Source: Mesorhizobium amorphae (GTDB lineage Bacteria > Pseudomonadota > Alphaproteobacteria > Rhizobiales > Rhizobiaceae). From it: a stretch of 60,675 bases of DNA. This document shows positions 27,934-36,039 of the stretch, piece after piece (within the stretch, counting starts at the first letter, position 1; each line of letters starts with the position of its first letter). A program made the translations under genes and the position numbers. The stretch spans positions 1 to 60,675 of the forward strand of contig NZ_JHQS01000064.1 of the NCBI RefSeq assembly GCF_014843845.1, given 5' to 3'. The notes below the pieces were generated by a model, which saw only the letters and a list, made by a program, of their open reading frames with translations, searched no databases and was not told where the DNA came from.

Positions 27934-28194
27934 TCATTCCTTGCCGACATATTCGCTGATCAGCTTTTCATTGCGCGCCTTTTCGATCTTGGCGGTCATT
28001 TCGGCCGAAAGGCGCTCGTCGGTGCGGTACTTGACCAGGTTCACCAGGCTGCCAGTGAGGAGCAGGATGCCCATGCCCCAGTAGCCTTTGGTCGACAGGT
28101 CGACCGGGGCCAGCCACAGCGACAGGCCGAGCATGAAGTAGGCGGCGCCGACCGAGATGCTGTTGAACATGATGTAGGTCTGATTGGCGTTCAT
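27934..28194 (-). CDS. YiaA/YiaB-family inner-membrane protein
   Basis: 86-aa protein with two membrane helices (about 10-30 and 38-54; AAYFMLGLSLWLAPVDLSTKGYWGMGILLLTGSLVNLVK) and a charged C-terminal tail. It matches the YiaA/B family, whose role is unknown. It lies 59 bp downstream of the PspA-like gene on the same strand, so the two are probably one operon under the TetR regulator. The pairing of a PspA-like protein with a small membrane protein suggests a membrane-stress function. Confidence 0.8.
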   Translation of the reverse strand: MNANQTYIMFNSISVGAAYFMLGLSLWLAPVDLSTKGYWGMGILLLTGSLVNLVKYRTDERLSAEMTAKIEKARNEKLISEYVGKE

Positions 28195-28253
28195 AGTCTA
28201 TCTCCGTTTGGTTGGTGAAGAATCGGGATTGGTGAGGAATCGGCTTTGGTGGA

Positions 28254-28931
28254 TCAGTGGGTGGATTTCAGACGGTCGAGCACATCTTGTGCCCGCACCT
28301 TGGTCGAGGAGCCGTGGCCGGCGTCCTCCAGCCTGCCGCGAATGGCTTCCTGGCTGAGACCTGCATCGATCTCGTCCAGAATGCTTGCCTCTTCGAACGG
28401 ATCGCTGCGCTCCCTGATGCGGGCCAGCAGCGCCTCGGCCTCGTTGAGGCTCGCCGTCCGGCCGATGGACCGGTTCAGCCGACGCTGCGCCTTCTGTTCG
28501 GCGTCTATGGCGCGAGCCGAGATCATGCCCTGGTTGAGGTCGACGATGCGCCGGTGCGCCTGTTCCAGCGACATGCGCATACGCAAGGTCTTTTCCACCA
28601 GGCTGCGCACGGTGGCACGGCGGACCTCGCGTTCGTTCTCCAGTTCGGCGATGGCGCCGGCGCCATCGCGGGCGAGGGGCTCGTTGGCGGCGGCAAGGGC
28701 GCTGCGGGTGCGCTCCTCCAGATCGGCGATGCGGCGGTCGAGTTGGTCGAGGCTGGCCTGTTCGGCCCGCTGACGCACGATCAGCGAGGCGAGTGTCTGC
28801 TTGGCGGAAGCGAGGCCGGCTTCGGCATCGCGGATGCGCTGGGCGAGAAGATCGACAGCGAACTGGTCCTTCAGCCGGTCCTCGGCCTTGGCGCTGGCGC
28901 CGTCCAGCAATGTCCTGATAAGACTGAGCAT
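28254..28931 (-). CDS. PspA/IM30-like coiled-coil protein
   Basis: 225-aa almost wholly alpha-helical protein resembling PspA/Vipp1 (ESCRT-III-like membrane-remodelling proteins). It shows LIRTLLDGASAKAEDRLKDQFAVDLLAQRIRDAE at the start and long heptad-rich segments to about 190. The classic PspA N-terminal amphipathic helix is short. The ATG at 28931, with GGAGGAAC upstream, is preferred to 28964, which would lie inside the operator. It probably forms an operon with the YiaA-like gene, repressed by the divergent TetR protein. Confidence 0.75.
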   Translation of the reverse strand: MLSLIRTLLDGASAKAEDRLKDQFAVDLLAQRIRDAEAGLASAKQTLASLIVRQRAEQASLDQLDRRIADLEERTRSALAAANEPLARDGAGAIAELENEREVRRATVRSLVEKTLRMRMSLEQAHRRIVDLNQGMISARAIDAEQKAQRRLNRSIGRTASLNEAEALLARIRERSDPFEEASILDEIDAGLSQEAIRGRLEDAGHGSSTKVRAQDVLDRLKSTH

Positions 28932-28950
28932 TTGTTTGTTCCTCCGGTTA

Positions 28951-29020
28951 TGAACGTTGTTCACAAATGCACTGTAGCAGAAAATGAACAGTGTTCAAGA
29001 AGAATTTTGAACGCTGTTCA
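28951..29020. promoter_or_regulatory. Three TetR-type operator palindromes
   Basis: Three 13-bp dyads of the form TGAACNNNGTTCA occur at 28951-28963 (TGAACGTTGTTCA), 28985-28997 (TGAACAGTGTTCA) and 29008-29020 (TGAACGCTGTTCA). They fill the divergent region between the pspA-like gene and the TetR gene. The arms are perfectly conserved while the centres vary, as expected for operator copies. Confidence 0.75.
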
Positions 29021-29095
29021 TCAACGCTGGATCATGGTAAACACGGCAGCCTTGCCGCCTTGGGCACGGGTTGACAGGATTTACGGAGAGCAGGT

Positions 29096-29737
29096 TTGGC
29101 ACTGGACAAGGAAGAGATGAGCGAGCGTGTCATCGCCATCGCCGAAGATCTGATCGAGGCGGGCGGGGCGGAGAACCTGAAGGCCAGGACCATCGCCACG
29201 CAGGCCGGGATCGCCGTCGGCTCCATCTACAATCTGTTCCGCGACATCGACGATCTACACCGCGCGGTGAACATGCGGCTGCTCGGTCGGCTGGGCGACG
29301 CCGGTGCCTCGGCGATGGCCGAGCTGCAGGAAGCCGGCGTGACCGATACGCGCCAACGCCTGCTGGCGCTGGCGCGCGCCTATGCCGGGTTCGTCGCGGC
29401 GCATCCGGCGAGTTGGCCGGCCTTGCTCGCCTTCAATCGTCGTCAGCTGCCGCATGCGGAGCCGGATGCCTACGAGGCGCGGCTCAGCGCCTTGCTGCAG
29501 ATCATCGCCAGGGTGCTTGCCGATGGCCGCTTCGGCCTCGACGAAAGCCGGCTGCGGATCGCCGCCCGAACCTTGTGGTCAAGCGTGCATGGCATCGTGA
29601 CCAGCGGCTATGCAGCCAATTCCGCAGGACGGCAGGCCGATGAAACCTGGGAGCAGGTCGAGCTGCTGGTCGCCGTCTTCATCAAGGGGCTGGAACGCGG
29701 CGGGACATTCGATCATGCTGAGACAGCACCGTCGTGA
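29096..29737 (+). CDS. TetR-family regulator
   Basis: 213-aa repressor with an N-terminal TetR HTH (about 8-55: VIAIAEDLIEAGGAENLKARTIATQAGIAVGSIYNLFRDIDDLHRAV) and an all-helical ligand-binding domain. It starts at a TTG (29096); the ATG at 29117 would cut the first HTH helix. It is divergent from the pspA-yiaA-like pair across three identical-arm palindromes, so it most likely represses them and itself. The ligand is unknown. Confidence 0.87.
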   Translation: MALDKEEMSERVIAIAEDLIEAGGAENLKARTIATQAGIAVGSIYNLFRDIDDLHRAVNMRLLGRLGDAGASAMAELQEAGVTDTRQRLLALARAYAGFVAAHPASWPALLAFNRRQLPHAEPDAYEARLSALLQIIARVLADGRFGLDESRLRIAARTLWSSVHGIVTSGYAANSAGRQADETWEQVELLVAVFIKGLERGGTFDHAETAPS

Positions 29738-29796
29738 ATCGTGACGGTCGGCGCCGGCGATGCCTTGGCGCCGGGGCGAAAGTGGAGATTTGAACC

Positions 29797-30090
29797 ATGT
29801 CTTTTCTGAAACGACTTTTCGGCGGTGGCGGCGGTGATGCAGGCGAGCCAAAGAGCGCCGCGCCGGCAAAGCAGGTCGAGCACAAGGGCTTCCTGATCAG
29901 CGCCACGCCCTACAAGGCCGAGGGCCAGTACCAGACCTGCGGCGTGGTTTCGAAGGAAGTCGACGGCGTGTTGAAGGAACACAAATTCATCCGCGCCGAC
30001 CGCTTCGCCGGGCTCGACGACGCCATCGACATCTCGATCAAGAAAGGCATCCAGCTGGTCGATGAGCAGGGCGAGAGGATGTTCGGGTAA
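29797..30090 (+). CDS. HlyU-family protein
   Basis: 97-aa protein matching the HlyU family (Vibrio HlyU activates haemolysin expression, but most family members are uncharacterised). After a Gly/Ala-rich leader it shows HKGFLISATPYKAEGQYQTCGVVSKEV, HKFIRADRFAGLDDAID and IKKGIQLVDEQGERMF. GGAGAT lies upstream. A DNA-binding role should not be assumed from the name. A terminator follows within 65 bp. Confidence 0.82.
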   Translation: MSFLKRLFGGGGGDAGEPKSAAPAKQVEHKGFLISATPYKAEGQYQTCGVVSKEVDGVLKEHKFIRADRFAGLDDAIDISIKKGIQLVDEQGERMFG

Positions 30091-30122
30091 GACCTGCTGA
30101 TTGCAGGTCCTGTTTCGGAACA

Positions 30123-30155
30123 CAAAAAGGCAGGCGCCGTGCTGGCGCCTGCCCT
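30123..30155. terminator. Terminator after HlyU-like gene
   Basis: A strong stem GGCAGGCGCC/GGCGCCTGCC with a 5-nt loop, followed by CTTTGTTT on the plus strand and preceded by an A-run, so it may act in both directions between the convergent HlyU-like and azoR genes. Confidence 0.75.
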
Positions 30156-30183
30156 TTGTTTTCGACCAAGGATGGCGTGCGCG

Positions 30184-30819
30184 TTACGCCGCGACACGCT
30201 CACCTGCGGCCGCCGCCACCACGGCGTCGACCTTGGCGGTCGCCTTTGCCAGAGCCGCGGTCACAGCATCGGCGCCCATGGCGACGCCTTCGATGCGGAT
30301 GACGTCGACATCGGTCATGCCGATGAAGCCGAGCACGCTGCGCAGATAAGGGATGGCGTGATCGAACTGCACGGCCGCACCTTCGGAATAGATGCCGCCG
30401 GAGGCCAGCACGATATAGACCTTCTTGCCGGTGACGAGGCCCTTGGGGCCGTTCTCGCCATAGGAAAAGCTCTTGCCGGAGCGGGCAACGTGATCGACCC
30501 AGGACTTCAGCGTCGAGGAGATGTTGAAGTTGATGAAGCCGGTGGCGAGGATCACCGTGTCGGCGGCAAACAGTTCGTCCAGCACGGCGTCGGAAACGCC
30601 GACGACTTCCGCCTGGCGCGGGGTGCGGGATTCAGCCGGCGTATAGATGCCGGTCGAGTAGTCGGCGTCGATGTGCGGCAGCGGGTTGGCGACGAGGTCG
30701 CGCACGACCAGCGTGTTCGAAGGATCGGCGGCGACGAGTTTTTCGGCGAATTCGGTGGCGATGCGGGTCGAGTGCGAGGCGGCGCCGCGCGGGCTCGAGG
30801 TGACAAGAAGGATGGACAT
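30184..30819 (-). CDS. azoR: FMN-dependent NADH-azoreductase
   Basis: 211-aa flavodoxin-like oxidoreductase of the AzoR/AcpD family. It has the FMN phosphate loop SSPRGAASHST at about 8-18, GFINFNISSTLKSWVDHVARSGKSF in the middle and ASGGIYS at about 144-150. It reduces quinones and azo compounds with NADH, a detoxification role. The ATG at 30819 begins MSILLVTSSPRG and is the standard start; upstream frame is antisense to the LysR gene. It is divergent from that regulator, which probably activates it in response to electrophiles. Confidence 0.9.
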   Translation of the reverse strand: MSILLVTSSPRGAASHSTRIATEFAEKLVAADPSNTLVVRDLVANPLPHIDADYSTGIYTPAESRTPRQAEVVGVSDAVLDELFAADTVILATGFINFNISSTLKSWVDHVARSGKSFSYGENGPKGLVTGKKVYIVLASGGIYSEGAAVQFDHAIPYLRSVLGFIGMTDVDVIRIEGVAMGADAVTAALAKATAKVDAVVAAAAGERVAA

Positions 30820-30902
30820 GGGGCTCTCCAGAGTTGGAATGAATTGTCCCGCCAGATATGGGACTATCGACCCATTCGAAAAACTGGTATATTTTATATA
30901 TG

Positions 30903-30921
30903 ATCCATCTATAAATTGGAT
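30903..30921. promoter_or_regulatory. Candidate LysR site before LysR start
   Basis: Inverted repeat ATCCA-N9-TGGAT directly abutting the LysR start codon, in an AT-rich divergent region with azoR. It is a plausible autoregulatory site. Its position argues against starting the protein at the TTG 30916. Confidence 0.4.
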
Positions 30922-31887
30922 ATGGCGATGCAGCCCAATCCGACACTCGACCAGCTTCAGATTTTTGTGACGGTCGCCGAAACCGGCAGTTTCTCGGCCG
31001 CCGGCCGCAAGCTCAACCGGGCGCAGTCCGTCATCAGCTACGGCATCGCCAATCTCGAGGCGCAGCTCGGCCTGAAACTGTTCGAGCGCGAGGGCACGCG
31101 CGAGCCGCAACTGACCGAAATCGGCCGGGCGATGCTGGAGGATGCGCGGCGCATGACCGGTGTGCTGCAGCGCATCCGCTCGCGCGTCGACGGACACCAT
31201 CAGGGGCTGGAGGCCGAAGTGGCGCTGTCGGTCGATGCGGCGCTGCCCTCACCGGTTCTGGTGCGGGTGCTGAAGGCGTTCGAGGCGCAGTTTCCGACCG
31301 TGATGCTGCGCCTGCATATCGGCACGCTTGGCCTGATCCCCGATCATGTCGTCAGCGGGCAGGCCGATCTCGGTGTTGGCGGCCTGCTGGGCGAGGTCGA
31401 CGTCCACCTTGTGCGCATCGGCTTCATGTCGATCGTGCTGGCTGCCGCGCCCAGCCACCCGCTGGCGCTGCTGCCGAAGCCTGTGGCCATCGAGGATGTG
31501 CGCGAACACATCCAGCTCGTCGTCACCGACCAGTCGGAGCGCACCAAGGGGCGCGACTTTGGCGTCTTCGCCTACCGCACCTGGCGGCTGACGGACCTGC
31601 GCACCAAGCATATGCTGATGCGCGAGGGGCTGGGCTGGGGCGGGCTGCCGCGCTGGCTGATCGCCGACGATCTGGCGAGCGGCCGGTTGGTGGAAATCGA
31701 TCTGGAGCCGTTCAGCGAGGTGCGCTCGCCGCTGTTTGCCATGCATCGCAGCGACCGCAGCCCGAAGCCGGTGGCTGCCTGGCTGATCGACCAGTTCAAG
31801 CGCCAGCTCGGCTGCTTCAACGAGTTCGAGCCGGGCCAGGTGCTTACAGCGCCGCGCGTCACTGAGGACGCGCAAAGGACGCTGTAG
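30922..31887 (+). CDS. LysR-family regulator
   Basis: 321-aa LysR-type regulator. The HTH is at about 5-62 (LDQLQIFVTVAETGSFSAAGRKLNRAQSVISYGIANLEAQLG, FEREGTREPQLT), with a substrate-binding domain after about residue 90. It is divergent from azoR; in this family and arrangement the regulator usually controls the reductase gene, which I infer here. The start is either ATG 30922 or ATG 30928. The gene ends at a palindromic Rhizobiales repeat shared with the convergent TetR gene. Confidence 0.86.
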   Translation: MAMQPNPTLDQLQIFVTVAETGSFSAAGRKLNRAQSVISYGIANLEAQLGLKLFEREGTREPQLTEIGRAMLEDARRMTGVLQRIRSRVDGHHQGLEAEVALSVDAALPSPVLVRVLKAFEAQFPTVMLRLHIGTLGLIPDHVVSGQADLGVGGLLGEVDVHLVRIGFMSIVLAAAPSHPLALLPKPVAIEDVREHIQLVVTDQSERTKGRDFGVFAYRTWRLTDLRTKHMLMREGLGWGGLPRWLIADDLASGRLVEIDLEPFSEVRSPLFAMHRSDRSPKPVAAWLIDQFKRQLGCFNEFEPGQVLTAPRVTEDAQRTL

Positions 31888-31899
31888 CACTTTGATTTT

Positions 31900-31935
31900 G
31901 CGCATGATCCTTTCCGAACCTCGGGGGTCATGCGC
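31900..31935. repeat. Rhizobial GCATGATCC palindrome
   Basis: Imperfect dyad with 11-bp arms GCGCATGATCC/GGGTCATGCGC and a TTTCCGAAC-containing loop. It resembles a short version of the GCATGATC...GATCATGC intergenic palindromes abundant in Rhizobiales. It lies between convergent LysR and TetR genes and includes the TetR stop codon (31928-31930), so it can form both mRNA 3' ends. Confidence 0.55.
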
Positions 31936-32536
31936 GACGAGGAGCCGCCGGAGACAGCCCATCGATAAGTGCGACGAGGACGGCCCGATGGTCTTCGATC
32001 GAGCCTCCTGCCTCGATGGCAAGGGCTGCACGGTCGAAGGCGGCGGCAAGCAGCGCGGTCAGTGCATCCACCGGTAATCTTGTCACCGCCTGGTCGCGCA
32101 TCGCCGCCACGAGGCCCTCGCGCAGCGAGCGATTGCCGTGCCGGTTGTCGATCTCGTCCATGCCGGCGCGGCCGAGCACGGCCGGCCCGTCGAGCAGCAG
32201 CAGCCGGGTGCGGCCAGGGGCGCGCATGGCGGCGAGATAGGCGTCCGAGCCGGCAATCAGCGCATCGCGGGCAAACAGCGACGGCGGCGAGGCGCGATCG
32301 ACCTCCGCTGCGACGGCCTCCGCCTCCTGTTCGACGACGGCGGCAAACAGCGCTTGCTTGTCGGCAAAGTGATGGTAGAGCGCGCCGCGCGTGACGCCGG
32401 CGGCCGCGACGATCTCGGGTGTTCCGGTCTCGGCATAGGGTTTTTCAATGAACAGTTTTCGCGCCGCTGCGATCAGGTCGGCGCGCGTCGCTTCGGTTCG
32501 ATCACGGTTGGAGCGGCGCGCGATTTCTCGTTGCAT
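31928..32536 (-). CDS. TetR-family regulator
   Basis: 202-aa repressor. TetR HTH at about 15-62: TRADLIAAARKLFIEKPYAETGTPEIVAAAGVTRGALYHHFADKQALF. The C-terminal half is helical and Ala-rich, with the usual ligand-binding domain length. The ATG at 32536 lies within the first of two operator-like dyads. It is divergent from the VOC gene, which it presumably represses. The very long open frame upstream on this strand is antisense to the VOC and arginase genes and is not coding. Confidence 0.86.
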   Translation of the reverse strand: MQREIARRSNRDRTEATRADLIAAARKLFIEKPYAETGTPEIVAAAGVTRGALYHHFADKQALFAAVVEQEAEAVAAEVDRASPPSLFARDALIAGSDAYLAAMRAPGRTRLLLLDGPAVLGRAGMDEIDNRHGNRSLREGLVAAMRDQAVTRLPVDALTALLAAAFDRAALAIEAGGSIEDHRAVLVALIDGLSPAAPRRA

Positions 32537-32581
32537 ACATGCAGCCTGTATGTTATTGCAATTTACATGCAGACTGTATGT
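32537..32581. promoter_or_regulatory. Two TetR operator copies
   Basis: ACATGCAGCCTGTATGT (32537-32553) and ACATGCAGACTGTATGT (32565-32581) differ at one base and start 28 bp apart. Each is an imperfect dyad with ACAT/ATGT outer arms. They lie between the TetR gene and the divergent VOC gene. Confidence 0.65.
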
Positions 32582-32602
32582 TATCTGATGGGAGAAGGAA
32601 AG

Positions 32603-33028
32603 ATGAAGACAACGAGCTATTACCCGGTGCTGATGACGGGCGACGTGGCTGGAACGAAAGCCTTCTATGTCGAGCACTTCCGCTTCAAACCGCTGTTCGA
32701 AAGCGATTGGTATGTGCATCTGCAGTCGACCGAGGATCGCCGCGTCAATCTCGGTATCGTCCAGGGCGACCACGAGACGATACCCGAGGAAGGGCGAGGG
32801 CGGACGTCGGGCCTGCTGATCAATTTCGAGGTCAGGGATCCGGACGCGGTCTATGAACGGCTCCTTGCCGCCGGCCTGCCGATCCTGTGCAGCCTGCGCG
32901 ACGAACCCTTCGGCCAGCGCCATTTCATCACCAAGGACCCCAACGGCGTGCTGATCGATGTGATCAAGCCGATCCCGCTCAGCCCCGAGTTCCAGGCGCA
33001 ATTCGCGGAGGGCGCGGTGGGCGCCTGA
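32603..33028 (+). CDS. VOC (glyoxalase-fold) protein
   Basis: 141-aa vicinal-oxygen-chelate fold protein. Two beta-alpha-beta modules are seen: VLMTGDVAGTKAFYVEHFRFKPLFESDWYVHLQS and FEVRDPDAVYERLLAAGLPI...FITKDPNGVLIDVI. Such proteins include glyoxalases, dioxygenases and bleomycin-type resistance proteins; the metal ligands are not clear enough to choose. GGAGAAGGA lies 6 nt upstream. It is controlled by the divergent TetR protein through two adjacent operators (inferred). The arginase-family gene starts 3 bp later and may be co-transcribed. Confidence 0.82.
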   Translation: MKTTSYYPVLMTGDVAGTKAFYVEHFRFKPLFESDWYVHLQSTEDRRVNLGIVQGDHETIPEEGRGRTSGLLINFEVRDPDAVYERLLAAGLPILCSLRDEPFGQRHFITKDPNGVLIDVIKPIPLSPEFQAQFAEGAVGA

Positions 33029-33031
33029 ACG

Positions 33032-34036
33032 ATGGCAGGAAATGTCGGCAGCGGCTCCGGCCGCTGTGGCCGGAGCCACACCATGCGGTCTATGCTGGAT
33101 CGTATCGAAGACTGGTCCTGCCGCATGCGTGATATCTGCCTTATTCGTGCGCCTTCCAATCTCGGCCTCCGGCCCTTGCAGCCGGGCCATGTGCCCGGCA
33201 CCTGGCGTGCGCCGCAGGCGTTGAGCGAAGCCGGGCTCATCGAGGTGCTGGCGCCGGGGCGGGTGGTCGATCTCGATAGACCCGCCTACAGCACCGAGCC
33301 GCAACCGGGCACAAGGCTGCGCAACGGTCCGGCGATCCGTCGCTTCAATCTCGACCTTGCCGAGATCGTCGCCGGTGCGCTTGGGCAAGGCGAGTTCCCA
33401 CTGATCATCGGCGGCGATTGTTCGCTCCTGCTTGGCACGCTGGCGGCCGCGCGGCGCTCGGGCGCAGTCGCACTGGTCCATGTCGATGGCCACAGCGATT
33501 TCCGCCATCCCGGCAACTACGATGTCAATGCCTCACTCGGCTCGGCCGCCGGCATGGACCTGGCGTTTGCCACCGGACGCGGCGAGGCCTTGCTGGCGGA
33601 ATGGCCAGGTGTTGTCGGTCCGCTCGTCGCCGACGAGGCGGTGGTGCAGATCGGCGAACGTGAGAGCCGCGATGCCGATTTTGCCTGGCCCGACATCAAC
33701 TCGACCGAGATCACGCGCATCGATGTGTTTGCTGCGCGGGAACAGGGCGCGGCTGGAGTGTTGGAAAAGACAAGGGCGACGCTGGCGCGCGCCGATTGCT
33801 CTTACTGGCTGCATCTCGATGTCGATGTGCTCGACCAGACGGTGATGCCGGCAGTGGATTCGCCCGGCAGCCCCGGCATCGACCCCGACGAACTCGTTGC
33901 CATCCTGTCGGCGCTGGCAGCGGACCAGCGCTGCATCGGCATGGACATGACGATCTACGATCCCGATCTCGACCCGAGCGGCGATCTGGCGCGGTTGCTG
34001 GTGTCGCTGATCGGGCGGATGCTCAAGCAGCGATAG
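33032..34036 (+). CDS. Arginase/agmatinase-family ureohydrolase
   Basis: 334-aa (or about 303-aa if starting at ATG 33125) ureohydrolase-fold protein. Manganese-site blocks are visible: IIGGDCS (127-131 from the first ATG), VHVDGHSDF and LHLDVDVLD. In arginases the first block reads GGDHS and its His binds one Mn; here it is Cys. The remaining Asp/His ligands are kept. It could hydrolyse a guanidino compound, but the specificity is not predictable. It follows the VOC gene by 3 bp. The region 33032-33124 looks poorly conserved, so the later start is plausible. Confidence 0.8.
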   Translation: MAGNVGSGSGRCGRSHTMRSMLDRIEDWSCRMRDICLIRAPSNLGLRPLQPGHVPGTWRAPQALSEAGLIEVLAPGRVVDLDRPAYSTEPQPGTRLRNGPAIRRFNLDLAEIVAGALGQGEFPLIIGGDCSLLLGTLAAARRSGAVALVHVDGHSDFRHPGNYDVNASLGSAAGMDLAFATGRGEALLAEWPGVVGPLVADEAVVQIGERESRDADFAWPDINSTEITRIDVFAAREQGAAGVLEKTRATLARADCSYWLHLDVDVLDQTVMPAVDSPGSPGIDPDELVAILSALAADQRCIGMDMTIYDPDLDPSGDLARLLVSLIGRMLKQR

Positions 34037-34039
34037 GCG

Positions 34040-35008
34040 TCAGCTGGCCCTTGCCACCGGAGTCACCGCGACCTGGCTGATGCCGGTCCGACGCACCACC
34101 GTGCACAGCGTTTCGCGGCCGATGCGCTCGGCGTCGAGCATACGCACGAGATCGTCGACACCGATGATCGGACGGCCGTCGATGGCGGCGATGATGTCGC
34201 CTTCCTTCAGGCCTGCCTTCGCCGCCGGGCCGTTCTTCTCGACGCTGCGCAGGCGCACGGCCGTATTGCTCGACACCTGCGACAGAAGAGCGGCGCGGCG
34301 CGGCAGGTTTGTCGTGTCGGCAGAGACACCGATGAAAGCGCGGCGTACGCGGCCGAAGCGGATGATCTCCGAAATGACGAAATTGGCGGTGTTGGAGGCA
34401 ACCGCGAAGGCGATGCCTTGCGCGCCGTGGATCATGGCGGTGTTGACGCCGATCACTTCGCCGGCCGAAGACACCAGCGGCCCGCCCGAATTGCCGGGGT
34501 TGAGTGCTGCGTCGGTCTGGATGACGTCGTCGATCAGCCGGCCGGTGGAGGCGCGCATCGAGCGGCCGAGCGCCGAGACGACACCGGAGGTGACGGTCCA
34601 TTCGAAGCCGAGCGGATTGCCGATGGCGATCGCAATCTGGCCGCGTCGCAGACGCTTGGAATCGCCCAGTGGCGCGACATCGGCAAAGCTGCCGTCGGCG
34701 CGCACCAGCGCGATGTCGGTGTCGGGGTCGCGGCCGAGCACACGGCCTTCGCGCGAGGCGCCGTCCGGCATCGACACGCGCACCGTCTTCGCGTCGCCGA
34801 CGACGTGGAAGTTGGTGACGACCAGCCCGTCCTGGGCAATGACGAAGCCGGAGCCATGGCCGCCCTGACCGCCGATGCGCTCGATGCGACAGACGGCCGG
34901 GCCGATGCGGTCGACGGCGTCGGCGACGGTCGTCGAATAGGCATCGAGAAGCGTGTCGTCGGATCGCAGTTTCTGGGCGGGCAGGGCCATTTCGGGGCTC
35001 CGTGTCAT
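34040..35008 (-). CDS. HtrA-like trypsin-type serine protease
   Basis: 322-aa S1C (Deg/HtrA) protease with one PDZ domain. The catalytic triad is complete: His68 in TNFHVV, Asp98 in DPDTDIALV and Ser174 in NPGNSGGPL. The PDZ domain is at about 220-310 (VEKNGPAAKAGLKEGDIIAAIDGRPI). No signal peptide or membrane anchor is seen, so unlike DegP it may be cytoplasmic. An alternative start is ATG 34990. It is divergent from a protease-dead paralog at 35159 and convergent with the arginase-family gene. Confidence 0.88.
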   Translation of the reverse strand: MTRSPEMALPAQKLRSDDTLLDAYSTTVADAVDRIGPAVCRIERIGGQGGHGSGFVIAQDGLVVTNFHVVGDAKTVRVSMPDGASREGRVLGRDPDTDIALVRADGSFADVAPLGDSKRLRRGQIAIAIGNPLGFEWTVTSGVVSALGRSMRASTGRLIDDVIQTDAALNPGNSGGPLVSSAGEVIGVNTAMIHGAQGIAFAVASNTANFVISEIIRFGRVRRAFIGVSADTTNLPRRAALLSQVSSNTAVRLRSVEKNGPAAKAGLKEGDIIAAIDGRPIIGVDDLVRMLDAERIGRETLCTVVRRTGISQVAVTPVARAS

Positions 35009-35158
35009 CAGGCATCAGGATGACTATATGTGCGGAGCGGCCTGTTCGGCCGCGACCTGACCAGATGGCCAGTCACACCGGCAACTAGCCGTCAGGCGAG
35101 TACCAACCCTCGCGCAAGGCAGCGATATCTGGGACATGAGAAACCCAGGAGACCAATC

Positions 35159-36031
35159 ATGAGCGATTTCAATCTGAGCGCGTTTTCCGATGCCATCGCC
35201 GATGTCGCGGCAACCGCAGCGCCGGCCATGGCGAGCCTCGCCACGCATCACGGTCGCACGGCCAGTGCCTTCCACTGGCGCGACGGCTATTTCGTCACCG
35301 CCGAGGAGGTCGTGGAGGCAGGTGAGGAGATCGAGCTGAAGCTGGCTTCCGGCGAGAGGGTGAAGGCGGAACTGGTCGGGCGCGATCCTTCGACCGGCGT
35401 TGCGCTGCTGAAACCTGCCGAAGCGGTCAATGCCGCGCCGCTGGCCAAGGCGGATGCCGTGCGGCCGGGCAATCTGGCCATCACCGTCGGCAACAGCGAA
35501 GGTGCCGCACTTGCTGTGTTCGGGACGGTCGGCGAGGTCGGCCCGGCCTGGCGCTCGATGCGCGGCGGCACGATCGACCGGCGCATCAACCTCGCCGTCA
35601 ATGCCGGCGGCCGTTTCGAGGGCGGCCCGGTGCTCGACGCCACGGGCGGGCTGATCGGCATGCTTTTGTTCGGACCCCGCCGGCGGGCATTGGTCATGCC
35701 CTATGAGACGATCGAGCGGGCGGTGTCGACGTTGCGCGAAAAGGGCCATGTCGCGCGCGGCTATCTCGGCGCCGGCCTGCATCCGATCCGCAATGGCGAC
35801 GCGCATGGCGCGATGGTGATGAGCCTCGACGATAGCGGTCCGGCCAAGGCCGCCGGCCTCTATGTCGGCGACATCGTCGTCTCCTGGAACGGAGAGGCCG
35901 TGCATGGGCCGCGCGACCTGATCCGCAAGCTCGGGCCGGACAGCGCCGGTGCCTCGGTGACGCTCGGCGTGGTGCGTGGCGGTGAACAGCGTGATGTCGC
36001 GGTGACCATCGGCGAGAAGCCGCTGAGCTGA
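35159..36031 (+). CDS. Catalytically dead HtrA-like paralog (pseudoprotease)
   Basis: 290-aa protein with the same fold order as its divergent neighbour: trypsin-like domain, then PDZ (about 200-285, SLDDSGPAKAAGLYVGDIVVSWNGEAV). All three catalytic positions are replaced: the His position is Glu50 (TAEEVV), the Asp position Gly80 (DPSTGVALL) and the Ser position Glu154 (GGRFEGGPV). It is intact and has a good ribosome site (CAGGAGA), so it is not a decaying gene. A binding or regulatory role, perhaps controlling the active paralog, is inferred. It is followed after 8 bp by a LuxR-type regulator, likely the same operon. Confidence 0.85.
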   Translation: MSDFNLSAFSDAIADVAATAAPAMASLATHHGRTASAFHWRDGYFVTAEEVVEAGEEIELKLASGERVKAELVGRDPSTGVALLKPAEAVNAAPLAKADAVRPGNLAITVGNSEGAALAVFGTVGEVGPAWRSMRGGTIDRRINLAVNAGGRFEGGPVLDATGGLIGMLLFGPRRRALVMPYETIERAVSTLREKGHVARGYLGAGLHPIRNGDAHGAMVMSLDDSGPAKAAGLYVGDIVVSWNGEAVHGPRDLIRKLGPDSAGASVTLGVVRGGEQRDVAVTIGEKPLS

Positions 36032-36039
36032 GAGGATCG

